DNA of 64,000 nucleotides, taken from the NCBI GenBank assembly GCA_026003935.1, contig BPIE01000002.1, positions 1 through 64,000 on the forward strand, in the 5' to 3' direction. Below, one piece after another: positions 1 through 6,736 of this stretch (position 1 is the first letter of the stretch; every line of letters begins with the position of its first letter). The stretch is from Tepidiforma sp. Lineage in GTDB: Bacteria > Chloroflexota > Dehalococcoidia > Tepidiformales > Tepidiformaceae. The notes below the pieces were generated by a model, which was not told where the DNA came from, made no database searches, and saw nothing but the letters and a program-made list of their open reading frames with translations. A program made the translations under genes and the position numbers.

Positions 1-1
1 C

Positions 2-1033
2 GCCCAGCTGATCCATGAGCAGGAGACCGGGCTCGCCGTCGACCCCTCCCGGCTGACCGTCGCCGACTGGCTCCGCCAGTGGCTCGAGCAGCGCCGGCCG
101 CACCTCCGGGAGACCACGTTCGAGCGCTACCGCGCCTCGGTCGAAGGCCGCCTCATCCCCGCCCTCGGCCGGCTGCCGCTCCAACAGCTGAAGCCCATCC
201 ACGTCCAGCAGGCCTACGCCCGCTGGCAGGACGAGGGGCTCGCCCCCGCGACCATCGCCAGCCACCACCGCGTGCTCGGCAAGGCGCTCAAAGACGCGCT
301 CCGCCTCCAGCTCATCGGGCGCATCGTCACCCAGGCCGTCGAGGTGCCGTCGGCGCAATCACGCACCATTGACCTGACCACCATTGACCTGCAGGGCCTC
401 ATCCGTTCGCTCGCCGAAGCAGAGCAGCCGTGGCGCACCGCCATCCTCCTGATCGCGTACACCGGCATGCGGCGCAGTGAAGCGCTCGGCCTGGAATGGC
501 AGGACATCGACCTCGACCGCTTCCCTGATGCCGGCGTCGGCACCGCAAGCATTAGGCAGGCCCGCACGCGCACTGCCGCCGGCGCCATCCTGGTCCGCGA
601 GCCGAAAACACGGGCCGGAGTCCGCCAGGTGCCACTCCTTCCGCCGGTCGTCCAGGCCCTGCGCGAGTGGCGGACACGTCAGCTCGCACACCGGCTCGCC
701 TCGGGCGCCGACTGGCAGGCAGGTGACTTTGTCTTCAGTGTCGGCCCGGCCCCGATGCGGCCTGACAGTCTCACCGTCTGGTGGACGCGGCACGCCCGGC
801 GCCACGGGCTAACCATCAGACTCCACGACCTGCGCCACCTCGCGGCCACGCTGATGGCGCAGTACGGCGTGCCGCCCCGGGTCATCGCGCAGGTGCTCGG
901 GCACGCGCGAGCCTCGTTCACCCTGGATGTCTACGCCGGCAAGCCGGATTTCGAGGCGCTCCTCGACGCCGTCCAGGCGCTCGGGCGGGCCTACCGGGAC
1001 GCGCGCGAGCACTCGCACCGCCCAAATCCGTAG
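2..1033 (+). CDS. Tyrosine-family site-specific integrase, 5' end outside the window
   Basis: The frame is open from the left edge to the TAG at 1031-1033, giving 343 residues without the true start; the track's GTG at 272 is internal. The N-terminal part looks like a SAM-like core-binding domain. The C-terminal catalytic domain shows the tyrosine recombinase set: Arg in TGMRRSEALGL, Lys in EPKTRAGVR, HDLRH, the LGH motif and the nucleophile Tyr in LDVYAG. Family knowledge: such enzymes cut and join DNA at attachment sites, often in tRNA genes. The gene ends 75 bp from the 3' end of a tRNA-Glu gene, the usual arrangement at one end of an integrative element or prophage. The element body would lie left of the window. 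Confidence 0.9.
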   Translation, partial: AQLIHEQETGLAVDPSRLTVADWLRQWLEQRRPHLRETTFERYRASVEGRLIPALGRLPLQQLKPIHVQQAYARWQDEGLAPATIASHHRVLGKALKDALRLQLIGRIVTQAVEVPSAQSRTIDLTTIDLQGLIRSLAEAEQPWRTAILLIAYTGMRRSEALGLEWQDIDLDRFPDAGVGTASIRQARTRTAAGAILVREPKTRAGVRQVPLLPPVVQALREWRTRQLAHRLASGADWQAGDFVFSVGPAPMRPDSLTVWWTRHARRHGLTIRLHDLRHLAATLMAQYGVPPRVIAQVLGHARASFTLDVYAGKPDFEALLDAVQALGRAYRDAREHSHRPNP

Positions 1034-1049
1034 CCAAACGGTAGCCAAA
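1030..1049. repeat. Tandem 9-bp direct repeat at the integrase stop codon
   Basis: GTAGCCAAA occurs at 1030-1038 and again at 1041-1049, an 11-bp period, about one helical turn. The first copy includes the integrase stop codon. The position between the integrase and the tRNA is where arm-type integrase or excisionase sites are often found. That role is inference only. Confidence 0.5.
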
Positions 1050-1072
1050 TGCGAAGTCGCTTCAACAATAAA

Positions 1073-1106
1073 GGGCTCAACTTACGTCGAGCCCAGATTC
1101 ATTTTC
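1073..1106 (+). terminator. Possible terminator of the integrase gene
   Basis: GGGCTC and GAGCCC form a 6-bp stem with a 10-nt loop, followed by the T-rich ATTCATTTTCC. It lies 40 bp after the integrase stop and just before the 3' end of the opposing tRNA gene. The stem is short, so confidence is moderate. Confidence 0.45.
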
Positions 1107-1107
1107 C

Positions 1108-1184
1108 TGGTAGCGCGTAGGGGATTCGAACCCCTGGTCTCCACCTTGAAAGGGTGGCGTCCTAGGCCTCTAGACGAACGCGCC
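1108..1184 (-). tRNA. tRNA-Glu (anticodon TTC), CCA encoded
   Basis: The reverse strand folds into a full cloverleaf. The acceptor GGCGCGT pairs with ACGCGCT (one G-T pair). The anticodon stem CCACC/GGTGG encloses loop CTTTCAA with anticodon TTC. The T arm carries GGTTCGAATCC, and CCA is encoded at the 3' end (1108-1110). The 3' end faces the integrase gene, making this the likely attachment site of the element on the left. A second tRNA-Glu with a nearly identical 3' half lies 1.5 kb away. Confidence 0.95.
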
Positions 1185-1263
1185 GCTTGCGTTCCTTCAG
1201 CCTACCACGCCAACCCGTTGCAGGCACCCGGGGATAGGGAAGCACCGGACGGCTGCGCCCGGT

Positions 1264-2277
1264 TCAAAGTCCCTGGTTGAAATCAGCAAAGGTGAAGAAG
1301 TCGTTGAGCGCGGTGAGCCGTCCGCTCACGAGCAGTACCCCAACGATGATGAGCGAAAGGCCGCTGACAATCTCGATAATCGGCCCGTACCGCTGAACCC
1401 GGCGAATCATGCGCTGTGCATCGGACACCGCCAGCCCGGCGATGAGGAACGGGACCGCCAACCCGGCCGCATACCACGAGAGAAGGTAAGTGCCGCGAAG
1501 CGCCTCCCCGGACGTGGCAGCGAGCGTGAGTATCGAGCCGAGAATGGGCCCTACGCAGGGCGTCCAACCAAGCGCAAATGCGCCACCCACGAAGGCTGAG
1601 CGAAGGTAGCCGACGCCGTGGTTCCTCGCGACGGGAACCTCAAATGTGCGCTGGAAGAGACCAAGCTGAACGTAGCCGGCAAACCGCAGCCAAACGAGGA
1701 GAAGAACGACCCCGAGTGCCGCAAGTCGAGGCCGGTCGCTTTCGAGATTTCCGAGGTCGGCAAGCAGCACGAAAACCCCGGTGCAGAGCAAAAGCAAAGC
1801 TGCCGAGAGCAGCGGCTCGGCCCGGCCGCGCGGCGGAACGATGAGGATCCCCATGACCACGAGCAGTGCACCGGCAATTTCGCCCAGCCGCTCCTGATTA
1901 TCCACGAGGACAAAGGAGCCGAGCAGGCCGGCCGCAGCACCAAGCGCAACAAAAACAATTGAAAGCCCCGTGACGAACGCGACGGCATGCGTGAAGGTGA
2001 CGCGGCGGCTCGCGACGACGCGCCCGTTTTCAATGCTGGCGCCGGAAATTTGGGCGATAAAGATGGGGACCAGCGGCAGAACACAGGGTGAGACGAACGA
2101 CAGCACGCCAGCCGAGAAGGCGAGGAACGGACCGGCCGGCCCGCGGAGGTCGAAGCTCGAACTCGTGAGGGGCCCGACCGCGAAGGCGACAATCGGAATG
2201 ACGGCGAGGATGACGAGCAGCAGGTAGCCGGTCTGGCGGTTGAGACGCGGTCCGGAGAGCGTGCCCTGGCGAGCCAT
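1264..2277 (-). CDS. ccdA: Cytochrome c biogenesis protein CcdA / DsbD-type thiol transporter
   Basis: A 337-residue polytopic membrane protein. An N-terminal segment is followed by the CcdA core with two half-repeats, each carrying the conserved cysteine: FVSPCVLPLVP in the first and GWTPCVGPILGS in the second. Family role: moves reducing equivalents from cytoplasmic thioredoxin across the membrane to extracytoplasmic partners for cytochrome c maturation or disulfide reduction. The track start at 2286 lies inside a TACAAT hexamer; the ATG at 2277, 7 nt after it, is preferred and would give a leaderless message. There is no paired thioredoxin gene here. The hydrophobic N-terminal extension of about 60 residues is longer than in minimal CcdA. 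Confidence 0.88.
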   Translation of the reverse strand: MARQGTLSGPRLNRQTGYLLLVILAVIPIVAFAVGPLTSSSFDLRGPAGPFLAFSAGVLSFVSPCVLPLVPIFIAQISGASIENGRVVASRRVTFTHAVAFVTGLSIVFVALGAAAGLLGSFVLVDNQERLGEIAGALLVVMGILIVPPRGRAEPLLSAALLLLCTGVFVLLADLGNLESDRPRLAALGVVLLLVWLRFAGYVQLGLFQRTFEVPVARNHGVGYLRSAFVGGAFALGWTPCVGPILGSILTLAATSGEALRGTYLLSWYAAGLAVPFLIAGLAVSDAQRMIRRVQRYGPIIEIVSGLSLIIVGVLLVSGRLTALNDFFTFADFNQGL

Positions 2278-2284
2278 CACGGCC

Positions 2285-2290
2285 ATTGTA
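2285..2290 (-). promoter_or_regulatory. -10 hexamer TACAAT for ccdA, leaderless start
   Basis: On the minus strand TACAAT is followed by 7 nt and the ATG at 2277. No Shine-Dalgarno sequence is visible. This matches the pattern seen at about a dozen other starts in the window. Confidence 0.55.
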
Positions 2291-2339
2291 GGCGTTTACG
2301 CGGCGCGATGAGGGGACCGGCAGGGGAATCTCCCGAGGT

Positions 2340-2594
2340 TCAAAGTAAGGGATTTTTACCGGATGAGCCGCCGCCCTGAACTTCCGGCAGGCTGTCGTCG
2401 AGACCGAGCAGCCGCCGGCGGGCAGCCTCCCAGCGTTCCTTTGCACGCGCCTCGCGCCCTAGCAGCCCCTTCAGCTGGTCGGGGCGGATGCGCTCGCCTT
2501 CGAGAAACACGCGGTGGAGATGCTCGAGCTGTTTCTGCCAGGCCTCCCACGCGGCGCGGTATTCAGCAAGCGTCTCGTCGTCGACAAAGGCCAT
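2340..2594 (-). CDS. Small charged helical protein, unknown function
   Basis: 84 residues, very rich in Arg, Glu, Lys, Ala and Leu, predicted to be largely helical (segments such as AYRAAWEAWQKQLEHLHRVF would be amphipathic). No signal peptide, membrane segment or known domain is recognised. GGGAGG lies a few bases before the ATG, supporting a real gene. It precedes ccdA by about 60 bp on the same strand, but ccdA appears to have its own promoter. A hypothetical protein; the last residues after the helices look disordered. Confidence 0.6.
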   Translation of the reverse strand: MAFVDDETLAEYRAAWEAWQKQLEHLHRVFLEGERIRPDQLKGLLGREARAKERWEAARRRLLGLDDSLPEVQGGGSSGKNPLL

Positions 2595-2634
2595 CTCGAA
2601 CCTCCCCGTTGCGGCCGGAATCCGGCGGAGACAC

Positions 2635-2662
2635 GCAGGGCCCGGCTGGTGCCGGGCCCTGC
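2635..2662 (-). terminator. Perfect 12-bp hairpin after tRNA-Glu(CTC)
   Basis: GCAGGGCCCGGC and GCCGGGCCCTGC pair perfectly around a TGGT loop, 11 nt past the tRNA 3' end. There is no U-tract on the minus strand, so it may act as a terminator, a processing boundary or both. Confidence 0.6.
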
Positions 2663-2672
2663 GGTTGGTCGC

Positions 2673-2749
2673 TGGTAGCGCATAGGGGATTCGAACCCCT
2701 GATCTCCGCCTTGAGAGGGCGGTGTCCTAGGCCACTAGACGAATGCGCC
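2673..2749 (-). tRNA. tRNA-Glu (anticodon CTC), CCA encoded
   Basis: Reverse-strand cloverleaf: acceptor GGCGCAT pairs with ATGCGCT, anticodon stem CCGCC/GGCGG encloses CTCTCAA with anticodon CTC, the T arm contains GGTTCGAATCC, and CCA is encoded. It differs from the tRNA-Glu(TTC) at 1108-1184 by only a few positions. The two isoacceptors flank ccdA and the 84-aa gene. Confidence 0.95.
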
Positions 2750-2758
2750 GTTTCTCCG

Positions 2759-2788
2759 AGGATAGCCAACGTGCGACGATTCGGGCAA
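2759..2788 (-). promoter_or_regulatory. Promoter of tRNA-Glu(CTC)
   Basis: On the minus strand TTGCCC (2783-2788), an 18-bp spacer and TATCCT (2759-2764) lie just before the mature tRNA 5' end at 2749. The box overlaps the most upstream possible start of the divergent lipoprotein gene, favouring the later GTG for that gene. Confidence 0.55.
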
Positions 2789-2800
2789 GGTTTGGCGTTC

Positions 2801-4051
2801 GTGCGAATCATCCCCGGCCACCGCTACGCACTGCTGTTCCCCTTACTCGGGGCTCTGCTTCTGCTGAGCTGTCGCGACAGCTCCGGCGCGCGGCAGACCG
2901 TTCCGCTACCTGCCTCGTACCGGCAGATGCTCGACGAAGTGGCAGAGGTTCGCGGACTGACACCGCCAGGTTCGCTCCGGATCGGCACGGTCCGTCGGGA
3001 AGAGCTTGGCGAACTGCTTGCGAGCCGAGCACTCCCGACGGAGACGTCATCGCCTCGCGATGACATCTACCGGCTGCTCGGACTGCTGCCCCCGGGAACC
3101 AGCTACGAAGCGGCGTGGCGCGCGGCGCTCGAATCCTCCGCGGGAGCAGTCTATATCCCGGGCCAACGGGAGGTCTGGCTCATCAGGGACGGTGTCCTGC
3201 CGGAGAGTCCTGAATCGCTCGCCCCGTGGGAACGTCGTCTCCTCGCCCACGAATTCGTCCACGCCCTCCAGGACTATCACTTCGATATCTCGCGTCTCGA
3301 GCGCATCGCGGAGACGCTCGATGCCCGCCTTGCACTGCGCGCGCTGCTCGAGGGCGATGCCGTCTGGAGCGAGTCGCAATGGACGGCGCGCCACCTTCTC
3401 CCTTCGCTCACGGGGACAGCGGAGCTCGAACCGCCGCCCGCGGGTTCAAGTGTGCCGCCTGCGCTCGCGCGCGAGTCGGCGTTCGCCTACGGAGCGGGGA
3501 GCGAGTGGGTAGCGCTGCTGCGCGACGGCAACGCGAGCGCCATCGACGAAGTGCTGCGCGCTGAAGGTCCGTGGTTCACGTCGCTGGTGCTGCATCCGCA
3601 GCTGGTTCAGACGGGTTGGAGCCACACCGAACCAGCGTTTCCGCGGGAGGCGCCGGGGGGCTGGTCAATCATCACGGCGGATTCGCCGGGCGAATTCGTC
3701 CTCTCGAACTGGCTGCAAAGCGGCATCCCGGCGCTGCGTGCTTCGCAGGCGGCTGCGGGCTGGCTTGGCGACAGGGCGGTGCTCTACCAGACGGCGGCAG
3801 ACAGAAGGGCGCTCGCGGTTCGCATCGAGTTCCGGGACGCCAAAGAGGCGGGGGAATTCGCCGCTGCTCATCGCGAGCTCCTCGCGTCGAAGTCGCCCGC
3901 GGTTGACCAGGAACCAGGGCTCGTTTTGGCCGTTCGGCGGGACGGTGTTGCTGAGATTCAGCTGGAGCCACAGTCAACAACGGTCACCATCGTCGCGGCC
4001 GACGACCTTGGCGATGCACGGGAGCTGGCAGCGTTTCTCCGCAACCGCTGA
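2801..4051 (+). CDS. Putative HExxH metallopeptidase-like lipoprotein
   Basis: The track ORF runs back through the tRNA; the plausible starts are GTG 2771 or, better, GTG 2801, which gives a 416-residue protein with a short basic n-region, a hydrophobic core and the lipobox LLLLSC. The mature part contains AHEFVHALQD, a HExxH zinc-peptidase motif with an upstream predicted fold. No full peptidase family could be assigned, and the third zinc ligand was not identified. It is probably lipid-anchored outside the cytoplasmic membrane. The next gene starts 47 bp downstream with its own -10 box. Function is inferred from the motif only. Confidence 0.7.
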   Translation: MRIIPGHRYALLFPLLGALLLLSCRDSSGARQTVPLPASYRQMLDEVAEVRGLTPPGSLRIGTVRREELGELLASRALPTETSSPRDDIYRLLGLLPPGTSYEAAWRAALESSAGAVYIPGQREVWLIRDGVLPESPESLAPWERRLLAHEFVHALQDYHFDISRLERIAETLDARLALRALLEGDAVWSESQWTARHLLPSLTGTAELEPPPAGSSVPPALARESAFAYGAGSEWVALLRDGNASAIDEVLRAEGPWFTSLVLHPQLVQTGWSHTEPAFPREAPGGWSIITADSPGEFVLSNWLQSGIPALRASQAAAGWLGDRAVLYQTAADRRALAVRIEFRDAKEAGEFAAAHRELLASKSPAVDQEPGLVLAVRRDGVAEIQLEPQSTTVTIVAADDLGDARELAAFLRNR

Positions 4052-4084
4052 CCGGTGGACAGTCGCCTGTCGGGCCAGGGTGCG

Positions 4085-4090
4085 TACAAT
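4085..4090 (+). promoter_or_regulatory. -10 hexamer TACAAT before the cyclase gene
   Basis: TACAAT is followed by 8 nt and the ATG at 4099. No Shine-Dalgarno sequence intervenes, so the transcript is probably leaderless. Confidence 0.55.
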
Positions 4091-4098
4091 CGGCGGCC

Positions 4099-5058
4099 AT
4101 GACAGACGAGATGTTGCTCCCGAAGTTTGACCAGCTGCCTGCAGTCGATGGTGCCCCGCCCGGGTCAGCCTGGTGGCTGTTCGGCCGAGACGATCAGGTT
4201 GGGATGTTCAACCTTCAGACGCCCGAGCGGATCGCGCGCGCGGCCCGGCTTGTCCAGCGCGGCGCAATGTTTCCCCTGAACTGGAACATGGAGCTTCCGA
4301 ACCCGCCGCTGTTCAACCGGGGCGCCGTGCGGCAGACGATTTTCGGCGGCTCCATTCATCACGACGACGTGCTGGACAACTTTTACCCGCAGGCAAGCAG
4401 CCAGTGGGACACGCTGGTGCATGTGGGTAATTCGCAACACGGCTTTTACAACGGGATTCGAAAGGAAGACGTGACCGGGAAACCGGGCTCCCGGGGCGGC
4501 ATCGACAACTGGGCCCGGCGAGGGATTGCCGGGCGCGCCGTGCTCCTCGACATCGGCCGGTTTCTCGCTGACCGAGGCGAACCCATCGACTTCCTGTCGG
4601 ACCGGCGTTTCTCGGTCGACGAACTGGAAGCTTGTCGGGAGGCTCAGCAGGTCCGCATCGAAACCGGAGACGTCTTGCTCCTGCGAACCGGGTGGACCGA
4701 GTGGTACGAGGGCCTCGACGAGCGTGCGCGGGCGGGACTGGCCAACATGGCCACCTTCCGCGCGCCAGGCATCGCAGCAGGCGAACGGATGGCCGAATAT
4801 CTCTGGAATCTCCACATCTGCGCGATTGCCAGCGACCTGCCTTCGGTGGAGGCCTGGCCGCCGCGGCGGGAGCATGGCGGTTTCCTCCACGAATGGCTGC
4901 TCGGCATGTTCGGCATCGCCATCGGCGAACTGTGGGACCTTTCTCGGCTTGCCGCCGACTGCGCCGAAGATGGGCGATACGAGGTGTTTCTCGTCTCGGC
5001 GCCGCTCAACAAGACCGGGGGAATCGGCTCGCCGCCGAATGCGCTGGCGCTGAAATGA
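4099..5058 (+). CDS. Cyclase-family metal hydrolase (kynurenine formamidase-like)
   Basis: 319 residues of the cyclase/formamidase family (PF04199 type). The family's long variant is recognisable from SQWDTLVHVG, which replaces the classic HxGTHxDxP metal-binding signature, and from the GDVLLLRTGW segment. Members hydrolyse amide or lactone-like bonds using a divalent metal; the substrate here is unknown. The start at 4099 follows a TACAAT box. It converges with the TetR gene (stop codons 22 bp apart). No neighbouring tryptophan or aromatic catabolism genes support a kynurenine role. Confidence 0.82.
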   Translation: MTDEMLLPKFDQLPAVDGAPPGSAWWLFGRDDQVGMFNLQTPERIARAARLVQRGAMFPLNWNMELPNPPLFNRGAVRQTIFGGSIHHDDVLDNFYPQASSQWDTLVHVGNSQHGFYNGIRKEDVTGKPGSRGGIDNWARRGIAGRAVLLDIGRFLADRGEPIDFLSDRRFSVDELEACREAQQVRIETGDVLLLRTGWTEWYEGLDERARAGLANMATFRAPGIAAGERMAEYLWNLHICAIASDLPSVEAWPPRREHGGFLHEWLLGMFGIAIGELWDLSRLAADCAEDGRYEVFLVSAPLNKTGGIGSPPNALALK

Positions 5059-5080
5059 CGCTGGGCGGACTCCGACGGAC

Positions 5081-5707
5081 CTAGCCGTCCGCTTCCGCAA
5101 ACACAGGAAACCGCTTGGTCAGGTGGGAGAGCAGCGCGTCTTCGGCGTTGCGGGCCGCGAGGTCGAGGTCGAACCCGTCCGGATCGAGCAGCCACTGGAA
5201 TGCGATGCCGATGATGGTGCCAATGTGGTGGGCGGCGGCAGCTTCAGGGTCGATATCGAGGCGAAATGCACCTGAACGCTGCCCCTCACGGATCACATTC
5301 GCGGTGCCGCGGCGAAAGTCCCGGTACAGGTCGCGCAGGCGCTGCCCGAGAGCCGGCTCGCTCCGTGCGCTTGCGGTGAAATGCAGGAAGACGTCGTAGG
5401 TAAGGGATTCTTTGCGGGCCATGAGGATGGCAGTCCGCGTGACCATACGGAGCCGGTAGACTGGGTCGAGTCCGGGTCCGATCGAGACTGCAACGGTGTC
5501 GACGAATACCTCGCGACAGCGTTCCAGCACGCCCGCAAGCAGCGCCGCCTTGTCGCCGAAGTGATATGAAACGAGGCCGCGGCTGACGCCAGCGGCCTTG
5601 CTGATTTCGTCGATCGAAGCTTCCTGCCAGCCCTTCTGCCCCATCACGCGGACCGTGGCGTCGATAATCTGGCGCCGCCGTTCGGCGGTGACACTCGAAC
5701 GTCCCAT
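5081..5707 (-). CDS. TetR-family transcriptional regulator
   Basis: 208 residues. The N-terminal helix-turn-helix reads EISKAAGVSRGLVSYHFGDK (about residues 27-46), a standard TetR DNA-binding domain, followed by an all-helical ligand-binding and dimerisation region. The track ORF extends to 6094, but the ATG at 5707 has a GGAG about 9 nt upstream and begins just before the HTH, as usual for the family. The divergently or co-oriented alpha/beta hydrolase at 5809-6663 is upstream on the same strand. The target is unknown; TetR proteins commonly repress their own gene and neighbours. Confidence 0.9.
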   Translation of the reverse strand: MGRSSVTAERRRQIIDATVRVMGQKGWQEASIDEISKAAGVSRGLVSYHFGDKAALLAGVLERCREVFVDTVAVSIGPGLDPVYRLRMVTRTAILMARKESLTYDVFLHFTASARSEPALGQRLRDLYRDFRRGTANVIREGQRSGAFRLDIDPEAAAAHHIGTIIGIAFQWLLDPDGFDLDLAARNAEDALLSHLTKRFPVFAEADG

Positions 5708-5808
5708 CTGCTGGACTCCGGTGAGCAGGTACGCGCAAGGGGCCAGTCGCGTCCTGCGATACTCTACCACTTCGTTCGAGCCGCTGAAACGATGCCAACG
5801 CCGAGCCG

Positions 5809-6663
5809 TCAGGACACCGTCCGCCGCCCGGCAACCTCCCGGCCGTCCTCGACGTCGGTGAGAAACCTCAACACCTCCTTCGCGAAGCTCTGCGGTGCGA
5901 GCACCGGGACGCCGTGCCCAACGCCTTGGAAGGTGACCACGCGCGAGGCCGGCACTTCGGCGGCCATCAGTTCGGACGCGCTGCGCACGGGGTCGTCCTC
6001 GCCGATAGCAATGAGGGTCGGCATGGTCAGCCTGGGTCGCAACAGCGGGAGCAGGTCGGGGCGCTCCTTGCGAACCCGTGCGCATCCGAGCCACCCTGCC
6101 GTGGAGAGCCGCGCGTATCGTTCGCGTATCCCCCTCGCCAAGAACGGGTCCGAAACGCCCATGGCGTTGCGGCGGCCCAACTCTGCGGTGCCGAACCTGC
6201 GCACGACTTCGGTCGCGGCGTCGAGGGTGCGCTCGCGTTCCCAGTACCGCTCGTCGTAGGCCGGGTGGCTGTACGCGGCCGAGGTATCGGAGAGCACGAG
6301 GGCAGCCAGCCGTTCCGGCCTGTTCACCGCGAATTGCAGTGCGATCATCCCGCCGAAGCTGCAGCCGATGAGCCCGAATACGTCCAGGGCAAGGTGGTCG
6401 GCGAGGCCGAGGACATCTTCGGCCATGGCGTCAGCGGTGTAGCTCTCGAGTTCCTCAGGCGCGGCGCTCCTGCCGTGACCGCGAAGGTCCATCGCGACGA
6501 CGAAGTATGACCGTGCGAGCTCCTGGGCGACCGGGTGCCACATGCGCAGGTCGCTCGTGAACCCGTGGAGCAGTACCACGGGCGGCGTTTCGGGATTGCC
6601 GGCTGTTTCGAAGGTGAAGTCGAGGCCCTGGTGTGTGAACGTCGGCACCGGCTGATGGAACAC
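5809..6663 (-). CDS. Alpha/beta hydrolase
   Basis: 284 residues with the alpha/beta hydrolase fold: oxyanion segment LLHGFTSDLRMW, strand/loop AMDLRGHGRS, nucleophile elbow GCSFGG, an acid in the GEDD region and catalytic His in GVGHGVP. Substrate specificity cannot be read from the sequence. It is transcribed towards the TetR gene (about 100 bp gap) and divergently from the mannosidase gene. No signal peptide, so a cytoplasmic enzyme. Confidence 0.88.
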   Translation of the reverse strand: MFHQPVPTFTHQGLDFTFETAGNPETPPVVLLHGFTSDLRMWHPVAQELARSYFVVAMDLRGHGRSAAPEELESYTADAMAEDVLGLADHLALDVFGLIGCSFGGMIALQFAVNRPERLAALVLSDTSAAYSHPAYDERYWERERTLDAATEVVRRFGTAELGRRNAMGVSDPFLARGIRERYARLSTAGWLGCARVRKERPDLLPLLRPRLTMPTLIAIGEDDPVRSASELMAAEVPASRVVTFQGVGHGVPVLAPQSFAKEVLRFLTDVEDGREVAGRRTVS

Positions 6664-6700
6664 CGCTCACGGGGAAGGCGCAAGAAGGGAGCGGGGCCGA

Positions 6701-6706
6701 TAGAAT
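6701..6706 (+). promoter_or_regulatory. -10 hexamer TAGAAT for the mannosidase gene
   Basis: TAGAAT lies 30 nt before the ATG at 6737, leaving a leader of roughly 24 nt, in the divergent region between the hydrolase and mannosidase genes. Confidence 0.4.
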
Positions 6707-6736
6707 CGAGGGCCACGTCTTGCCGGGGCCAATTGC

